Assembly (NCBI RefSeq): GCF_024642105.1 | Contig: NZ_JAHEBT010000054.1 | Location: forward strand, 62,001-126,000 | Origin: Flavobacterium sp. | Lineage (GTDB): Bacteria; Bacteroidota; Bacteroidia; Flavobacteriales; Flavobacteriaceae | Direction of reading: 5' to 3' | DNA: 64,000 nucleotides | In this document: positions 44,240 to 53,372 of the stretch, in pieces | Numbering within the stretch: the stretch's first letter is position 1 | Layout: every line of letters begins with the position of its first letter | Position numbers and translations under genes: made by a program | Notes under the pieces: generated by a model | What the model was told of the DNA's origin: nothing | Database searches by the model: none | Seen by the model: only the letters and a program-made list of their open reading frames with translations

Positions 44240-46411
44240 TTATAAATTTTCTTTGATAAAATTAGTCATTTTAGTAAACAACTGAATTCTGGTTTTGCCA
44301 CCATAAATACCATGGTTTTTATCCGGGTAAATTTGAGAATCAAATTGTTTGTTGGCTTGAATCAAGGCTTCCATCATTTGCATTGAATTTTGAACGTGTA
44401 CGTTGTCATCACCTGAACCGTGAATCAACAAGAACTTTCCTTTCAATTTAGTTACATGGTTGATTGGCGAATTTTCGTCATAACCACTTGCATTTTCTTG
44501 AGGCGTTTGCATATAACGTTCGGTGTAAATACTATCGTAAAAACGCCAGTTAGTTACTGGAGCCACCGCAATAGCCATTTTGAACACATCATTGCCTTTC
44601 ATAATACAATTCGACGCCATGAATCCTCCAAAACTCCAACCCCAAATCCCAATTCTATTTTTATCTACATACGGATAATTTCCAATTACTTTGGCTGCAT
44701 CGATTTGATCTTCCACTTCGTATTTACCCAATTCTTTTTGCGTTACTTTTTTGAAGGCAGCACCTTTAAATCCTGTTCCACGTCCGTCAACACAAGCCAC
44801 AATATAGCCTTGTTGTGCTAACATTTGGAACCAATAATCATCATTTGAATTCCAATCGTTATTCACTTGTTGTGAACCAGGCCCTGAATATTGGTACATA
44901 AAAACCGGATATTTTTTGGTTGGGTCAAAATCTTTTGGTTTTAAAATCCACGCATTCAATTCATTTCCTTTAGCTGTTTTTAACACAAAGAATTCTTTAG
45001 CCGATAAATTATATCCTTTTAATTTCGTTGCCAAAGCTTCGTTCTTCTCAATCACTTGGACTTGCGCTCCTGTTTTGGCTTCATTCAAAGTGTAAGTTGT
45101 AGGCTGTGTAGCACTAGAGAAAGTATTGATAAAATACTGGAAATTCGGACTGAAAGTCGCCGCGTTAGTTCCTGTAGTTTTAGACAAACGCATTTTGTTT
45201 TTACCGTTCAAGTTGATGCTGTAGACGTCTCTATTAATCGACCCATTCTCTACAGATTGGTAAAAAACAGTATTGGTTTTTTCGTCAAAACCATAATAAT
45301 TAGTTACTTCCCAATTGCCTTTAGTCACTTGGTTTTTTAATTTTCCCGTTTTATCATACAAGTAAATATGATTGAAACCGTCTTTTTCGCTGGTCCAGAT
45401 AAAGCTATTGTCTTTCAGGAACGTTAAGTTGTCCGTTACATCTACATAGGCTTTGTCTTTTTCATTCAAAACCACTTTGGCAGCTCCTGAATTTCCATCG
45501 ATGAACAACAAATCCAAATTATCTTGATGACGGTTCAACACCTGAGCCGAAAGCACATTCGCTTCATTCGTCCATTGCATTCTAGCAATGTAGAAATCAG
45601 CATATTGAGATAAATTTACTTTTTGAGTTCCTTTTGAAGCCACATCATAAATATGCAAAGACACTTCTGAATTTTTCTCCCCTGCTTTTGGATATTTAAA
45701 GGTTTCTACCGTTGGGTACAAATCCTTTTTGAAAATAGACATCGAGAATTCAGGAACCTGACTTTCGTCAAAACGAATATACGCTACTTTTTTACTGTCT
45801 TTGCTCCAATCAAACGCACGAACAAAAGCAAACTCTTCTTCATACACCCAGTCGGTAATTCCATTAATTACGCTATTCTTTTTCCCATCGGTAGTGATGG
45901 CAGTAGTTTGTTTACTTGCAATATCGTACACATATAAATTGTTTTCTCTAGCAAAGGCTATCTTTTTGCCATCTGGCGAAAAAGTAGGTTCTTGTAATTG
46001 GAAATCAAATAATTTAGATACGTTTTTAGTAGCGGTATCGTACAAATAATAATCGGCAGTAAATGAATGTCGGTAGATTTGATTTGAATTATTGGCAATC
46101 AAAACTAACTTTTCATCTGGAGAAAAAGTATAACTATCAATTCCTTCAGCCAAAACAGAATGACTTTTTGTATCAATCAGTGTATTGACTTTTTTCAAGG
46201 TAGCAAAGTCAAACAAATCAATTTGCATGCTTCGTGAAGCAGCATCATAATTCAATACTGTATATTGGTTGGTATTTTTCATAGACTGCAATTCGTCCAT
46301 TCCTTTGGCTCTAAAAGCACCCGAATAAATTTCTTCAACAGTAATTTTTTGTTGTCCAAAAACTGCAATTGTGAATACAAAATACAGAACAAAAGATAGG
46401 TTTAATTTCAT
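44240..46411 (-). CDS. Dipeptidyl peptidase IV-type serine peptidase (S9)
   Basis: A 723-residue protein with signal LYFVFTIAVFGQ, an N-terminal DPP-IV beta-propeller (e.g. YTFSPDEKLVLIANNSNQIY, KNSVINGITDWVYEEEFAF, which holds the EE substrate-binding pair) and a C-terminal alpha/beta hydrolase domain. Catalytic residues: Ser593 in GWSFGG, Asp at 668-669 in GSGDDNVH, His700 in NHGIYGG. It removes X-Pro (or X-Ala) dipeptides in the periplasm. It heads an operon with two peptide importers, so secreted-protein digestion feeds directly into uptake. Confidence 0.93.
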   Translation of the reverse strand: MKLNLSFVLYFVFTIAVFGQQKITVEEIYSGAFRAKGMDELQSMKNTNQYTVLNYDAASRSMQIDLFDFATLKKVNTLIDTKSHSVLAEGIDSYTFSPDEKLVLIANNSNQIYRHSFTADYYLYDTATKNVSKLFDFQLQEPTFSPDGKKIAFARENNLYVYDIASKQTTAITTDGKKNSVINGITDWVYEEEFAFVRAFDWSKDSKKVAYIRFDESQVPEFSMSIFKKDLYPTVETFKYPKAGEKNSEVSLHIYDVASKGTQKVNLSQYADFYIARMQWTNEANVLSAQVLNRHQDNLDLLFIDGNSGAAKVVLNEKDKAYVDVTDNLTFLKDNSFIWTSEKDGFNHIYLYDKTGKLKNQVTKGNWEVTNYYGFDEKTNTVFYQSVENGSINRDVYSINLNGKNKMRLSKTTGTNAATFSPNFQYFINTFSSATQPTTYTLNEAKTGAQVQVIEKNEALATKLKGYNLSAKEFFVLKTAKGNELNAWILKPKDFDPTKKYPVFMYQYSGPGSQQVNNDWNSNDDYWFQMLAQQGYIVACVDGRGTGFKGAAFKKVTQKELGKYEVEDQIDAAKVIGNYPYVDKNRIGIWGWSFGGFMASNCIMKGNDVFKMAIAVAPVTNWRFYDSIYTERYMQTPQENASGYDENSPINHVTKLKGKFLLIHGSGDDNVHVQNSMQMMEALIQANKQFDSQIYPDKNHGIYGGKTRIQLFTKMTNFIKENL

Positions 46412-46553
46412 AGTTTAAATTTGGTTATAACAGACCCCAATTTTAGTGAAAAATTTGCAATTATTTCACATTTGAGTTGTTAAATGTTAAACCCAAAAAC
46501 AAACCTATCATTTATTGAGCAGAATGAGTTACTAAAGAAAAGCTCGAAAAGTG

Positions 46554-46561
46554 TATCTTTG
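46554..46561 (+). promoter_or_regulatory. HMG-CoA reductase gene promoter, -7 element
   Basis: TATCTTTG followed by C (TAnnTTTG). It lies inside the longest open frame and 28 nt before ATG 46589, which argues that translation starts at 46589. Confidence 0.55.
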
Positions 46562-46588
46562 CGGGGAAATTACTATAATCAATTGAGA

Positions 46589-47905
46589 ATGAACCAAGCC
46601 GTAAGCGGATTTTCTAAATTATCCAAAGAAGAAAAAATAGCCTGGATTGCCCAAACCTATTTTTCAACTCCAGAACATGCAATTCAATTATTGAAAAACT
46701 ATTGGAATTCAGATGAAAAAATCCAAAAACTACACGACGAATTCATCGAAAATACGATTTCTAATTTCTACATTCCTTTGGGAGTAGCACCTAATTTTCT
46801 CATCAACGGAAAATACAAAACCATTCCGATGGCTATCGAAGAAAGTTCGGTAGTGGCTGCGGCGTCCAAAGCCGCTAAATTCTGGTCTACTCGTGGCGGA
46901 TTTACCACCCGAGTAATTGACACTGAGAAAATTGGTCAGGTACATTTCGTTTTCCAAGGGGAAGCAGAAAAATTACATACTTTTTTTGCTGAAATCAAAG
47001 CCGATTTATTTACAGAAACCGCGAGCATTACCAAAAATATGCAAGCCCGTGGCGGTGGAATCCTAGATATTGTTTTAAAAGACAAAACCGATTTAATTCC
47101 AAACTATTTTCAACTTCATGTGAGTTTTGAGACCAAGGATAGTATGGGTGCCAATTTCATTAATTCGTGTTTGGAGCAATTTGCCAAAACATTGAAAGAA
47201 AAAGCAAGCCAATACGAATTGTTTTCGGAAACCGAAAAAGACATTCAAATTGTGATGAGCATTTTGTCTAATTACGTTCCCAATTGCATAGTTCGTGCCG
47301 AAGTTTCCTGCCCGATTGCCGACTTAGAAGAGAAACACATCCCGAATCCGCAAGAGTTTGCTGAGAAATTTGTGCAAGCCGTTCGCATTGCCGAGGTAGA
47401 ACCTTTCCGTGCCGTAACGCACAACAAAGGCATTATGAATGGAGTTGATGCAGTAGTATTGGCAACCGGAAATGACTTTAGAGCCATCGAAGCGGGTGTT
47501 CATGCGTATGCGTCTCGCAACGGACAGTATTCTAGTTTATCGCATGCCAAAATAGAAAATGGCGTTTTTAGCTTTTGGATGGAAATTCCATTGGCTTTAG
47601 GTACCGTAGGCGGATTGACCTCTTTGCATCCATTGGTAAAATTATCTTTGGAAATGCTCGAAAAACCTTCTGCTCAAGAGTTAATGCAAATTGTAGCGGT
47701 AGCGGGCTTAGCCCAAAATTTTGCTGCCCTGCGTTCGTTAACTACAACAGGAATACAAGACGGACACATGAAAATGCACTTGAATAATATTTTGAATCAA
47801 TTTGACGCAACAGAAGACGAGCGTATCGCAGTACGAAAACACTTCAAACACCAAACCGTTTCCCATAGCGCGGTAGTCGATTTGATGACCCAATTGAGAA
47901 ACTAA
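46589..47905 (+). CDS. mvaA: Hydroxymethylglutaryl-CoA reductase, class II
   Basis: A 438-residue enzyme of mevalonate metabolism. Class II motifs: VSGFSKLSKEEKIAWIA opening, IENTISNFYIPLGVAPNFLI (ENxIG-like block), MAIEESSVVAAASKAAKFW, NGVDAVVLATGNDFRAIEAG, GGLTSLHPLVKLSLEML, and TTGIQDGHMKMHLNNIL with the catalytic His. The frame opens at 46484, but those 35 residues are poor and contain a promoter element, and family members start MxxxxSGFSKL. Followed at 5 nt by the GHMP kinase, so this is a mevalonate-pathway pair. Confidence 0.93.
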   Translation: MNQAVSGFSKLSKEEKIAWIAQTYFSTPEHAIQLLKNYWNSDEKIQKLHDEFIENTISNFYIPLGVAPNFLINGKYKTIPMAIEESSVVAAASKAAKFWSTRGGFTTRVIDTEKIGQVHFVFQGEAEKLHTFFAEIKADLFTETASITKNMQARGGGILDIVLKDKTDLIPNYFQLHVSFETKDSMGANFINSCLEQFAKTLKEKASQYELFSETEKDIQIVMSILSNYVPNCIVRAEVSCPIADLEEKHIPNPQEFAEKFVQAVRIAEVEPFRAVTHNKGIMNGVDAVVLATGNDFRAIEAGVHAYASRNGQYSSLSHAKIENGVFSFWMEIPLALGTVGGLTSLHPLVKLSLEMLEKPSAQELMQIVAVAGLAQNFAALRSLTTTGIQDGHMKMHLNNILNQFDATEDERIAVRKHFKHQTVSHSAVVDLMTQLRN

Positions 47906-47910
47906 TTGAA

Positions 47911-48822
47911 ATGCAACAGACTTTCTACAGTAACGGTAAATTATTAATCACAGGAGAATACCTCGTTTTGGATGGCGCCAAAGGATTGGCTTTACCCACT
48001 AAAATGGGGCAAAATCTCATTGTGAAAGATGCAAATACAGGTGCTATTCATTGGAAAAGTTATGATGCTGATGGAAGCGTTTGGTTTGAAGATACTCTCT
48101 CGTTTGAAGAAATTCAAAACAACAACATTACTCCCGAATCAGTAAAAGCCACACTCATCAAAATTTTGCAAGTGGCTAACGCAATGAATCCCGATGTATT
48201 TTCTAATTCAGGAGGTCTTAGCATAACTACACAATTGAGTTTTCCTAGAAATTGGGGATTAGGAACTTCGTCCACCTTGATTAATAATATAGCACAATGG
48301 TTTCAAATAGACGCCTTTGAATTGCTACATAAAAGTTTTGGTGGCAGCGGCTATGATATCGCTTGTGCGCAAAACAACAACCCTATTACCTATTCTATTG
48401 CAAATGGGAAACCCAAGGTGGAGCAAGTAGTTTTCGAGCCTGAATTTAGTCAAAACCTCTATTTTGTGTATTTGAACCAAAAGCGCAATAGTAAATCGGC
48501 CATAGCAGAATATCATTCCAACAAAACTTCCCAATTATCAAGCTACATTGCTACGATTAATGAGCTAACACAAGACACTATTGCAGCTGCTACTCTAGAA
48601 GAGTTTGCTCAATTACTACACCAACACGAAACCATGTTAAGTGCGCTTTTAAAAACAGAAACGGTAAAAGACACTTTATTCCCAGACTTTGACGGCACTT
48701 TAAAAAGTTTAGGCGCTTGGGGAGGCGATTTTGTTTTGGCAGTTTCAAAAGAAAATCCAAAACCGTATTTTGTTGCCAAAGGATATGAAACGGTGATTCC
48801 GTATTCAGAAATGATATTGTGA
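47911..48822 (+). CDS. GYDIA-family GHMP kinase
   Basis: A 303-residue GHMP kinase. The N-terminal GKLLITGEYLVLDGAKGLAL matches mevalonate/phosphomevalonate kinase openings. The ATP-loop region is NWGLGTSSTLINNIAQWF, and GGSGYDIACAQNN is the motif that names the GYDIA family found in Bacteroidota. The C-terminal SLGAWGGDFVLAVSKE matches the G-x-W-G-G-D end. Context with class II HMG-CoA reductase suggests mevalonate or phosphomevalonate as substrate; the exact step is not settled by sequence. Confidence 0.88.
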   Translation: MQQTFYSNGKLLITGEYLVLDGAKGLALPTKMGQNLIVKDANTGAIHWKSYDADGSVWFEDTLSFEEIQNNNITPESVKATLIKILQVANAMNPDVFSNSGGLSITTQLSFPRNWGLGTSSTLINNIAQWFQIDAFELLHKSFGGSGYDIACAQNNNPITYSIANGKPKVEQVVFEPEFSQNLYFVYLNQKRNSKSAIAEYHSNKTSQLSSYIATINELTQDTIAAATLEEFAQLLHQHETMLSALLKTETVKDTLFPDFDGTLKSLGAWGGDFVLAVSKENPKPYFVAKGYETVIPYSEMIL

Positions 48823-48832
48823 TTTTTAAAAA

Positions 48833-49531
48833 CTACGATTTCTTAATCACTTTCAAATCTTTAAAATAACCGATAGTACCTATTTCTACCCAAAGAGCAA
48901 CGCTTCCGTTTTTAGAAGTTCCAAGCATTTTTTGCACTAAAAAAGAAGGCGTTTTTTGATTATTAATATACAACACCGCTTTTTCGCCTTCAATTTCAAC
49001 ACGCATAGTAATCCATTCGTTCAAGCCAATGTCGGCATAGGTTTCATATACGCCGTTAGCTTCTTTTCGGAGTCGGCTAAAAGTATATCCTGGATAGGAA
49101 AAATATTGCACGCTATGATTGCGTCGTAACTGATCATCAGCTCTACCGTTACTCGGACGAAGATATATTCCTTCAAAGTTTTTATTATCTGAAGCAATTC
49201 GATAGCCAAGCCCAATAAATCCGCGTGCAGCTGGAAATGGCGAATTCTTCATGATTTGGCTAAGGACTTTAACTTCAATTATCCCATTTTCCATTTCCAA
49301 ATTAGCAATTTTAACATACGTTGGACCATCTACCGAAGCTTCCACATTAGTACTATCAAACGGAGAAGCAAGTAAATCGCGTTCTACTTGTAAAACAGGA
49401 ACTCCGCCCATTTGTACAATTTTCGCTTTGGAATTGACTGATTCCATTTCCATCTGATTCCAAGTAATTTTTTGAGCCAATGCTCCTGAAAAAACCATTA
49501 TCAAGCCGAATAAAAATATTTTTTGTATCAT
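48833..49531 (-). CDS. Secreted concanavalin-like / DUF1080-like protein
   Basis: A 232-residue protein with signal FGLIMVFSGALAQ. The mature region is beta-rich with features of the LamG or 3-keto-disaccharide hydrolase-type jelly roll: MENGIIEVKVLSQI, ARGFIGLGYRIASDNKNFEG, EGIYLRPSNGRADDQLRRNH, ITMRVEIEGEKAVLYINNQK and GSVALWVEIGTIGYFKDLKV. No catalytic residues can be assigned. Lies 6 nt downstream of the hydrolase gene, so cotranscribed. Confidence 0.65.
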   Translation of the reverse strand: MIQKIFLFGLIMVFSGALAQKITWNQMEMESVNSKAKIVQMGGVPVLQVERDLLASPFDSTNVEASVDGPTYVKIANLEMENGIIEVKVLSQIMKNSPFPAARGFIGLGYRIASDNKNFEGIYLRPSNGRADDQLRRNHSVQYFSYPGYTFSRLRKEANGVYETYADIGLNEWITMRVEIEGEKAVLYINNQKTPSFLVQKMLGTSKNGSVALWVEIGTIGYFKDLKVIKKS

Positions 49532-49537
49532 ATAAAT

Positions 49538-50356
49538 TTATTTTTGATTTAAAAAGGGAGCTATACTTGCCCAAACTGCTGGAAAGTTCTCCATAAAAAC
49601 CACATGACCCGTATTGGGGATAATCGCTAACTGACTATTAGGAATCATATTGTAAGCATTAATAATCGTTGGTAAAGGAGCATTCCTATCCAGCTCCCCA
49701 GCGACTACTAAAACAGGACATTGAATTGTAGAGAACAGTTCTTTACTCGCTATCATTGTATTGTAAAAACGAGCCATTTTTTGCCAAAATGCCTCTAATT
49801 TTTGAGGCTCTGGCATCAAAGCTATTCTCTTTTGCCAAAAATCATTCTTCAAATCAAATGCTTCCCCTGAAAAAACCACTTGTCGTAAACCGGGAATTTG
49901 TTCCCCAGCACCAATCGCGACCATTTTTTTGACCTTTTTAGGATAACTGCTCGCCAGCTTATAAGCGGTATAAGCTCCGTCACTGAATCCTAAAATAGTA
50001 ACGGGTTCTTTGGTCACTACGTTAATTACAGCCATTACATCAGCCGCTTTTAAGTCATACGTAATGGGTGCTGTACCTATTTCTGATTTTCCATGTCCTC
50101 GAGTAGCCATAGCAATGACTTGATAAGACGATTTCAAATTATCAATAAAATCAGTCATTTCGTCAATGGATCCCATTATTCCACCATGCAATAATACAAT
50201 AGGCTGTCCACTACCATATATCTCATAATATAATTTGGCATCATTGGCTTGCACATAATGCCCTGCTTGTGAATTGTTACCATATGGAAGTTTTTGAGAC
50301 CAAAGTGCTCCACAAAAAATGATATAAACAAATACGACCACAACTATTTTCTTCAT
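49538..50356 (-). CDS. Secreted alpha/beta hydrolase
   Basis: A 272-residue protein with signal VVVFVYIIFCGALWSQ. Fold motifs: PIVLLHGGIMGSIDEM (oxyanion HGG), nucleophile Ser in LGFSDGAYTAYKLA, Asp in VVAGELDRNAPLPTI, and His in IPNTGHVVFMENF. An active esterase or hydrolase in the periplasm; substrate unknown. It is divergent from an HxlR-type regulator with overlapping promoter region, so I infer control by that regulator. Confidence 0.82.
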   Translation of the reverse strand: MKKIVVVVFVYIIFCGALWSQKLPYGNNSQAGHYVQANDAKLYYEIYGSGQPIVLLHGGIMGSIDEMTDFIDNLKSSYQVIAMATRGHGKSEIGTAPITYDLKAADVMAVINVVTKEPVTILGFSDGAYTAYKLASSYPKKVKKMVAIGAGEQIPGLRQVVFSGEAFDLKNDFWQKRIALMPEPQKLEAFWQKMARFYNTMIASKELFSTIQCPVLVVAGELDRNAPLPTIINAYNMIPNSQLAIIPNTGHVVFMENFPAVWASIAPFLNQK

Positions 50357-50385
50357 CTTTTTCTTTTTACAAAATTTATTTTCTA

Positions 50386-50393
50386 CAAACTTA
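50386..50393 (-). promoter_or_regulatory. Probable hydrolase gene promoter, -7 element
   Basis: The minus strand reads TAAGTTTG (TAnnTTTG), about 30 nt before the ATG at 50356. Confidence 0.5.
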
Positions 50394-50406
50394 CACCCTC
50401 TTAGTG

Positions 50407-50414
50407 TATATTTG
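50407..50414 (+). promoter_or_regulatory. Probable hxlR-type gene promoter, -7 element
   Basis: TATATTTG (TAnnTTTG). Transcription would begin near 50421, just before the palindrome at 50436. It is separated from the divergent -7 element by only 13 nt. Confidence 0.5.
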
Positions 50415-50435
50415 TAACCAACAACTCAAATACCA

Positions 50436-50451
50436 GTAACCTAGAGGTTAC
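50436..50451. promoter_or_regulatory. Palindromic operator candidate
   Basis: GTAACCT, 2-nt spacer, AGGTTAC: a perfect 7-bp inverted repeat lying between the predicted start of transcription and the ATG of the HxlR-type gene. A further TGTAACC half-site occurs at 50413-50419. The placement suits autorepression by the adjacent regulator. Confidence 0.5.
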
Positions 50452-50460
50452 CACAATTTT

Positions 50461-50805
50461 ATGAGATACATTGAAAACCCTTTTGATTGCCCAGTTACTC
50501 GAGCCATGTCTATTTTTGGAGGAAAATGGAAACCAATTATTTTGAATTGCATTGGCGAAAGCTCTTTACGATTTGGCAAATTAAACCAATTAATGCCTGC
50601 TATTTCGAATAAGGTATTATCTAATGAATTAAAAGAACTCGAAGCACTTGGTTTGATTGAACGAAAAGAATCCAAAGAAGATGCTGCTAAAATAGAATAC
50701 TCTTTATCTGATTCTGGAAAAAGTTTGATGCCAGTACTACACGAAATTGCCAGTTGGGGAAATTCAACTGAGGCTAAAAAGATTGTGTCAGAAATAATTA
50801 AATAA
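50461..50805 (+). CDS. HxlR-family transcriptional regulator
   Basis: A 114-residue winged-helix protein. HxlR hallmarks: NPFDCPVTRAMSIFGGKWKP with the conserved Cys10 at the N-terminus, IILNCIGESSLRFGKLNQLM, and ISNKVLSNELKELEALGLIE as the recognition region, then the wing RKESKEDAAKIEYSLSDSGK. Many HxlR proteins sense electrophiles or oxidants through the N-terminal Cys. Divergent from a secreted hydrolase and its partner, the likely targets. Confidence 0.88.
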   Translation: MRYIENPFDCPVTRAMSIFGGKWKPIILNCIGESSLRFGKLNQLMPAISNKVLSNELKELEALGLIERKESKEDAAKIEYSLSDSGKSLMPVLHEIASWGNSTEAKKIVSEIIK

Positions 50806-50864
50806 CACATCAAAATTTAAGAGGCACCAAAGTTAAAGGACTTACACTTCAGTTTAAACCAAAA

Positions 50865-50891
50865 AAAAACCAAGACAATGTCTTGGTTTTT
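50865..50891. terminator. Bidirectional terminator, hxlR-type gene / ppiD
   Basis: AAAAACCAAGAC (50865-50876), loop AAT, GTCTTGGTTTTT (50880-50891), between convergent genes. Confidence 0.9.
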
Positions 50892-50914
50892 TTTTATAAA
50901 TATATTGCTACTGC

Positions 50915-53011
50915 TTAGTAATTGAACTTGCTTCTATTGTCTTCAATAGTAGCGTTGGCTTTCAAAGCAGGAAGAATCCTACCTGCATCGCCTGCAGTTT
51001 GTTGTTTTAATTTAGCCACATAAGCTGCGTGGTTTTTCAAAGCTGGTGCTTTTACAGTACTGTTGTTTTTTACTACATATACTCCAGTTACTCCTTCGAT
51101 AGGCGCAGACACTTTATTAGCAGCCAAAGCAAAAGCTGTTCCTACTACTTTTGGTTCAGCACCTACTAATCCTAATACTGGATTTTCCATAGTAAGGTTA
51201 GTTGCTTGCTCTACTTTAGATCCCGCTGATTTTGCAATTGCCTCAAGAGAAGATCCTGTCATTTTAGCTTTAATCAACTCTGCTTTTTTCTTGTTTTTAA
51301 GAATTGGCTCCACATAGGCTCTTGCTTGAGAAACAGGAACTAAACCTGAATTATCGATTGATTTTACTCTCGCAATTACGTGACCAATATTAGCCAACTC
51401 AAATCGTTTGATTGAACCTACTTTAGCATCCTCTTCAAAAGCCCATCTTACAATAGCTCTTTGATTTCCCAAAGAAGCAAAGTTTTCTTCCATTCCTGTT
51501 ACTGTAACTGGCGCAGCAACTGTCAATTTCATGTCTTTTGCCAATTTAGCAAAATCTTTATTTGCAGCATCCATTTCAAACTGAGTCGCTTGAGTAAATA
51601 CTTTATCTGAAGTAGCTTCTGATGGTTCGATTTTTTGAGCCACAGTAGCTAAACGAATACCATCTTGTTTGTCAGTAACTCTGATGATGTGGAATCCAAA
51701 AGGAGTTTCTACTAGACCCACTTTTCCAATCGCATTTCCAAAAACGAAATCATTGAATGGTTTTACCATTGCGTTTGGACCAAAATAACCTAAATCACCA
51801 CCTTGTTGTGCAGAAGAATCATCTGAGTTAGAAAACGCTAACATCATGAAACTATCTGGATTGGCATTTACTTGTGCTAAGATAGCTTGTGCTTTTGCCA
51901 AAGCTTGTTCTTTAGTTCTTTTCTCTCTTTTGTTTGGTACTTGAGTTCCTTCATAACTAATTAAGATATGACTTGCTTTGGCATTTACTCCAGCTCTTTT
52001 ACCAAAAGATTTAGAAATACAGTAGTAATTTCCAAATTTATATGGACCGTAAACGGCTCCTGGAGCTAAGTTGAATAATTGGTCTGCATCAACTGCTGGC
52101 AAATCTTTTTTAGCTACATAAGATGAATCGTAAGGTACATCCGAATTTGAATTTACAAAGTCAATCGCGTTAGCAGCTGTTCTAAAACCAGGTACAGTAT
52201 CATTCTTAGCTGTTTTTGCATTATACACTACACTACCTGATAATAAAGCTGTAATTTTTGCTTTCACATCCGCTTCATCTTCTTTAGACGCTTTGTCTTC
52301 AATTAGAACGTACTCGATTTCTCTTGATTCGTCTGCTTTGTATTTTTTCTCGTTTTTCTTCATGAAATCTACAATCTCAGCATCCGTCACTTTTACTTGA
52401 CTGTCTTTGATAGTAGAATATAATCCAGCAACATAAGCAAAGTTCACTTTGTTGGCTTCCATTTCATATTTCAATTTTCCTTCCGCTTCAGTAGTATACA
52501 ATCCTGATTTTACCAAAGTGTTGTAGATTTGAAATTTAGCATTCAACTCCGCTGATTTTTCTCTTTCTTGTAAAAACTGTGCTTGCTCAGGATTAGCTTT
52601 AAAATATTCTTTGAATTTGGCCAAATCGAATAATCCAGCAGCATTTAAAAACAATGGATTGCTTCCAATATTTTGATCTGCTTTCAAAACTTCAACTAAG
52701 TGTTTTTCTCCTACTCTCAACCCTAATTTTTCAAACTCAGAGGTTAATAAAGCGATTAAAACTTCTTGGTCCCAAACTTGGTTTGCTGCTTGAGTAGCCG
52801 TAATTCCTTGACCACTTTTTTCAACATTACTTACTTTAACTCTAAAGTCTTCAAAAGAAATATCTTTATCATTAATAGTTCCCACATCTTTTGTGTCTTG
52901 ACCCAATCCACCTTTACCGATAAGATCTTGTATGATAAACGCAAATAAAGCTAGTGCAATCGCACCTATTAATAATGCAGAACGGTTTCTAATTTTTGCT
53001 AAAACTGCCAT
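50915..53011 (-). CDS. ppiD: PpiD-like periplasmic foldase (SurA_N / parvulin)
   Basis: A 698-residue inner-membrane-anchored protein. The single helix is at residues about 12-30 (LLIGAIALALFAFIIQDLIG), followed by a SurA_N_3-like chaperone region (about 40-250) and a parvulin PPIase domain (about 335-440: ASHILISYEGT, SSAQQGGDLGYFGPNAM, GLVETPFGFHIIRVTDKQ). A second PPIase-like region follows. It assists folding of outer-membrane and secreted proteins near the translocon. The start is ATG 53011 (MAVLAKIRNRS), the family's usual opening; the frame from 53053 is not supported. Confidence 0.92.
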   Translation of the reverse strand: MAVLAKIRNRSALLIGAIALALFAFIIQDLIGKGGLGQDTKDVGTINDKDISFEDFRVKVSNVEKSGQGITATQAANQVWDQEVLIALLTSEFEKLGLRVGEKHLVEVLKADQNIGSNPLFLNAAGLFDLAKFKEYFKANPEQAQFLQEREKSAELNAKFQIYNTLVKSGLYTTEAEGKLKYEMEANKVNFAYVAGLYSTIKDSQVKVTDAEIVDFMKKNEKKYKADESREIEYVLIEDKASKEDEADVKAKITALLSGSVVYNAKTAKNDTVPGFRTAANAIDFVNSNSDVPYDSSYVAKKDLPAVDADQLFNLAPGAVYGPYKFGNYYCISKSFGKRAGVNAKASHILISYEGTQVPNKREKRTKEQALAKAQAILAQVNANPDSFMMLAFSNSDDSSAQQGGDLGYFGPNAMVKPFNDFVFGNAIGKVGLVETPFGFHIIRVTDKQDGIRLATVAQKIEPSEATSDKVFTQATQFEMDAANKDFAKLAKDMKLTVAAPVTVTGMEENFASLGNQRAIVRWAFEEDAKVGSIKRFELANIGHVIARVKSIDNSGLVPVSQARAYVEPILKNKKKAELIKAKMTGSSLEAIAKSAGSKVEQATNLTMENPVLGLVGAEPKVVGTAFALAANKVSAPIEGVTGVYVVKNNSTVKAPALKNHAAYVAKLKQQTAGDAGRILPALKANATIEDNRSKFNY

Positions 53012-53164
53012 TTTTATTGTAATTAATTTTATATTCAGTTTGCGAAAATACAATTATCTAATTAATAATTATACTAGTAGCGGTTTATTTTGAAAGTTTT
53101 TTTGAATTTCTAAAAAAAATCAATCTCTTAGCGCTATTTTCACTATTTCTATTCTGTTTCCTAC

Positions 53165-53362
53165 TTATTTTTTATTGTTTTTACGGGCTTCAAATCGTTT
53201 GGCATATCGTCTTCTAAATGCAAACAAAAAAAAGGCTAATCCAGCAAAAACTAAAGTTAGTCCCGAATTTTCAGCTAGATCATTCCATTGTAAAATAGAA
53301 TCTACAACAAGATAAATTCCTAAAACAAGGTATAAATAAGGAGTGTATTTAAGATAGTTCAT
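53165..53362 (-). CDS. Small two-helix membrane protein
   Basis: A 65-residue protein: two hydrophobic helices (YLYLVLGIYLVVDSI and GLTLVFAGLAFFLFAF) with a very basic C-terminus (RRRYAKRFEARKNNKK), so the tail is cytoplasmic. Lies 10 nt downstream of lptC on the same strand. No function recognised; position suggests an accessory of the LPS-transport or foldase unit. Confidence 0.6.
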   Translation of the reverse strand: MNYLKYTPYLYLVLGIYLVVDSILQWNDLAENSGLTLVFAGLAFFLFAFRRRYAKRFEARKNNKK

Positions 53363-53372
53363 ATTTTTTTAT

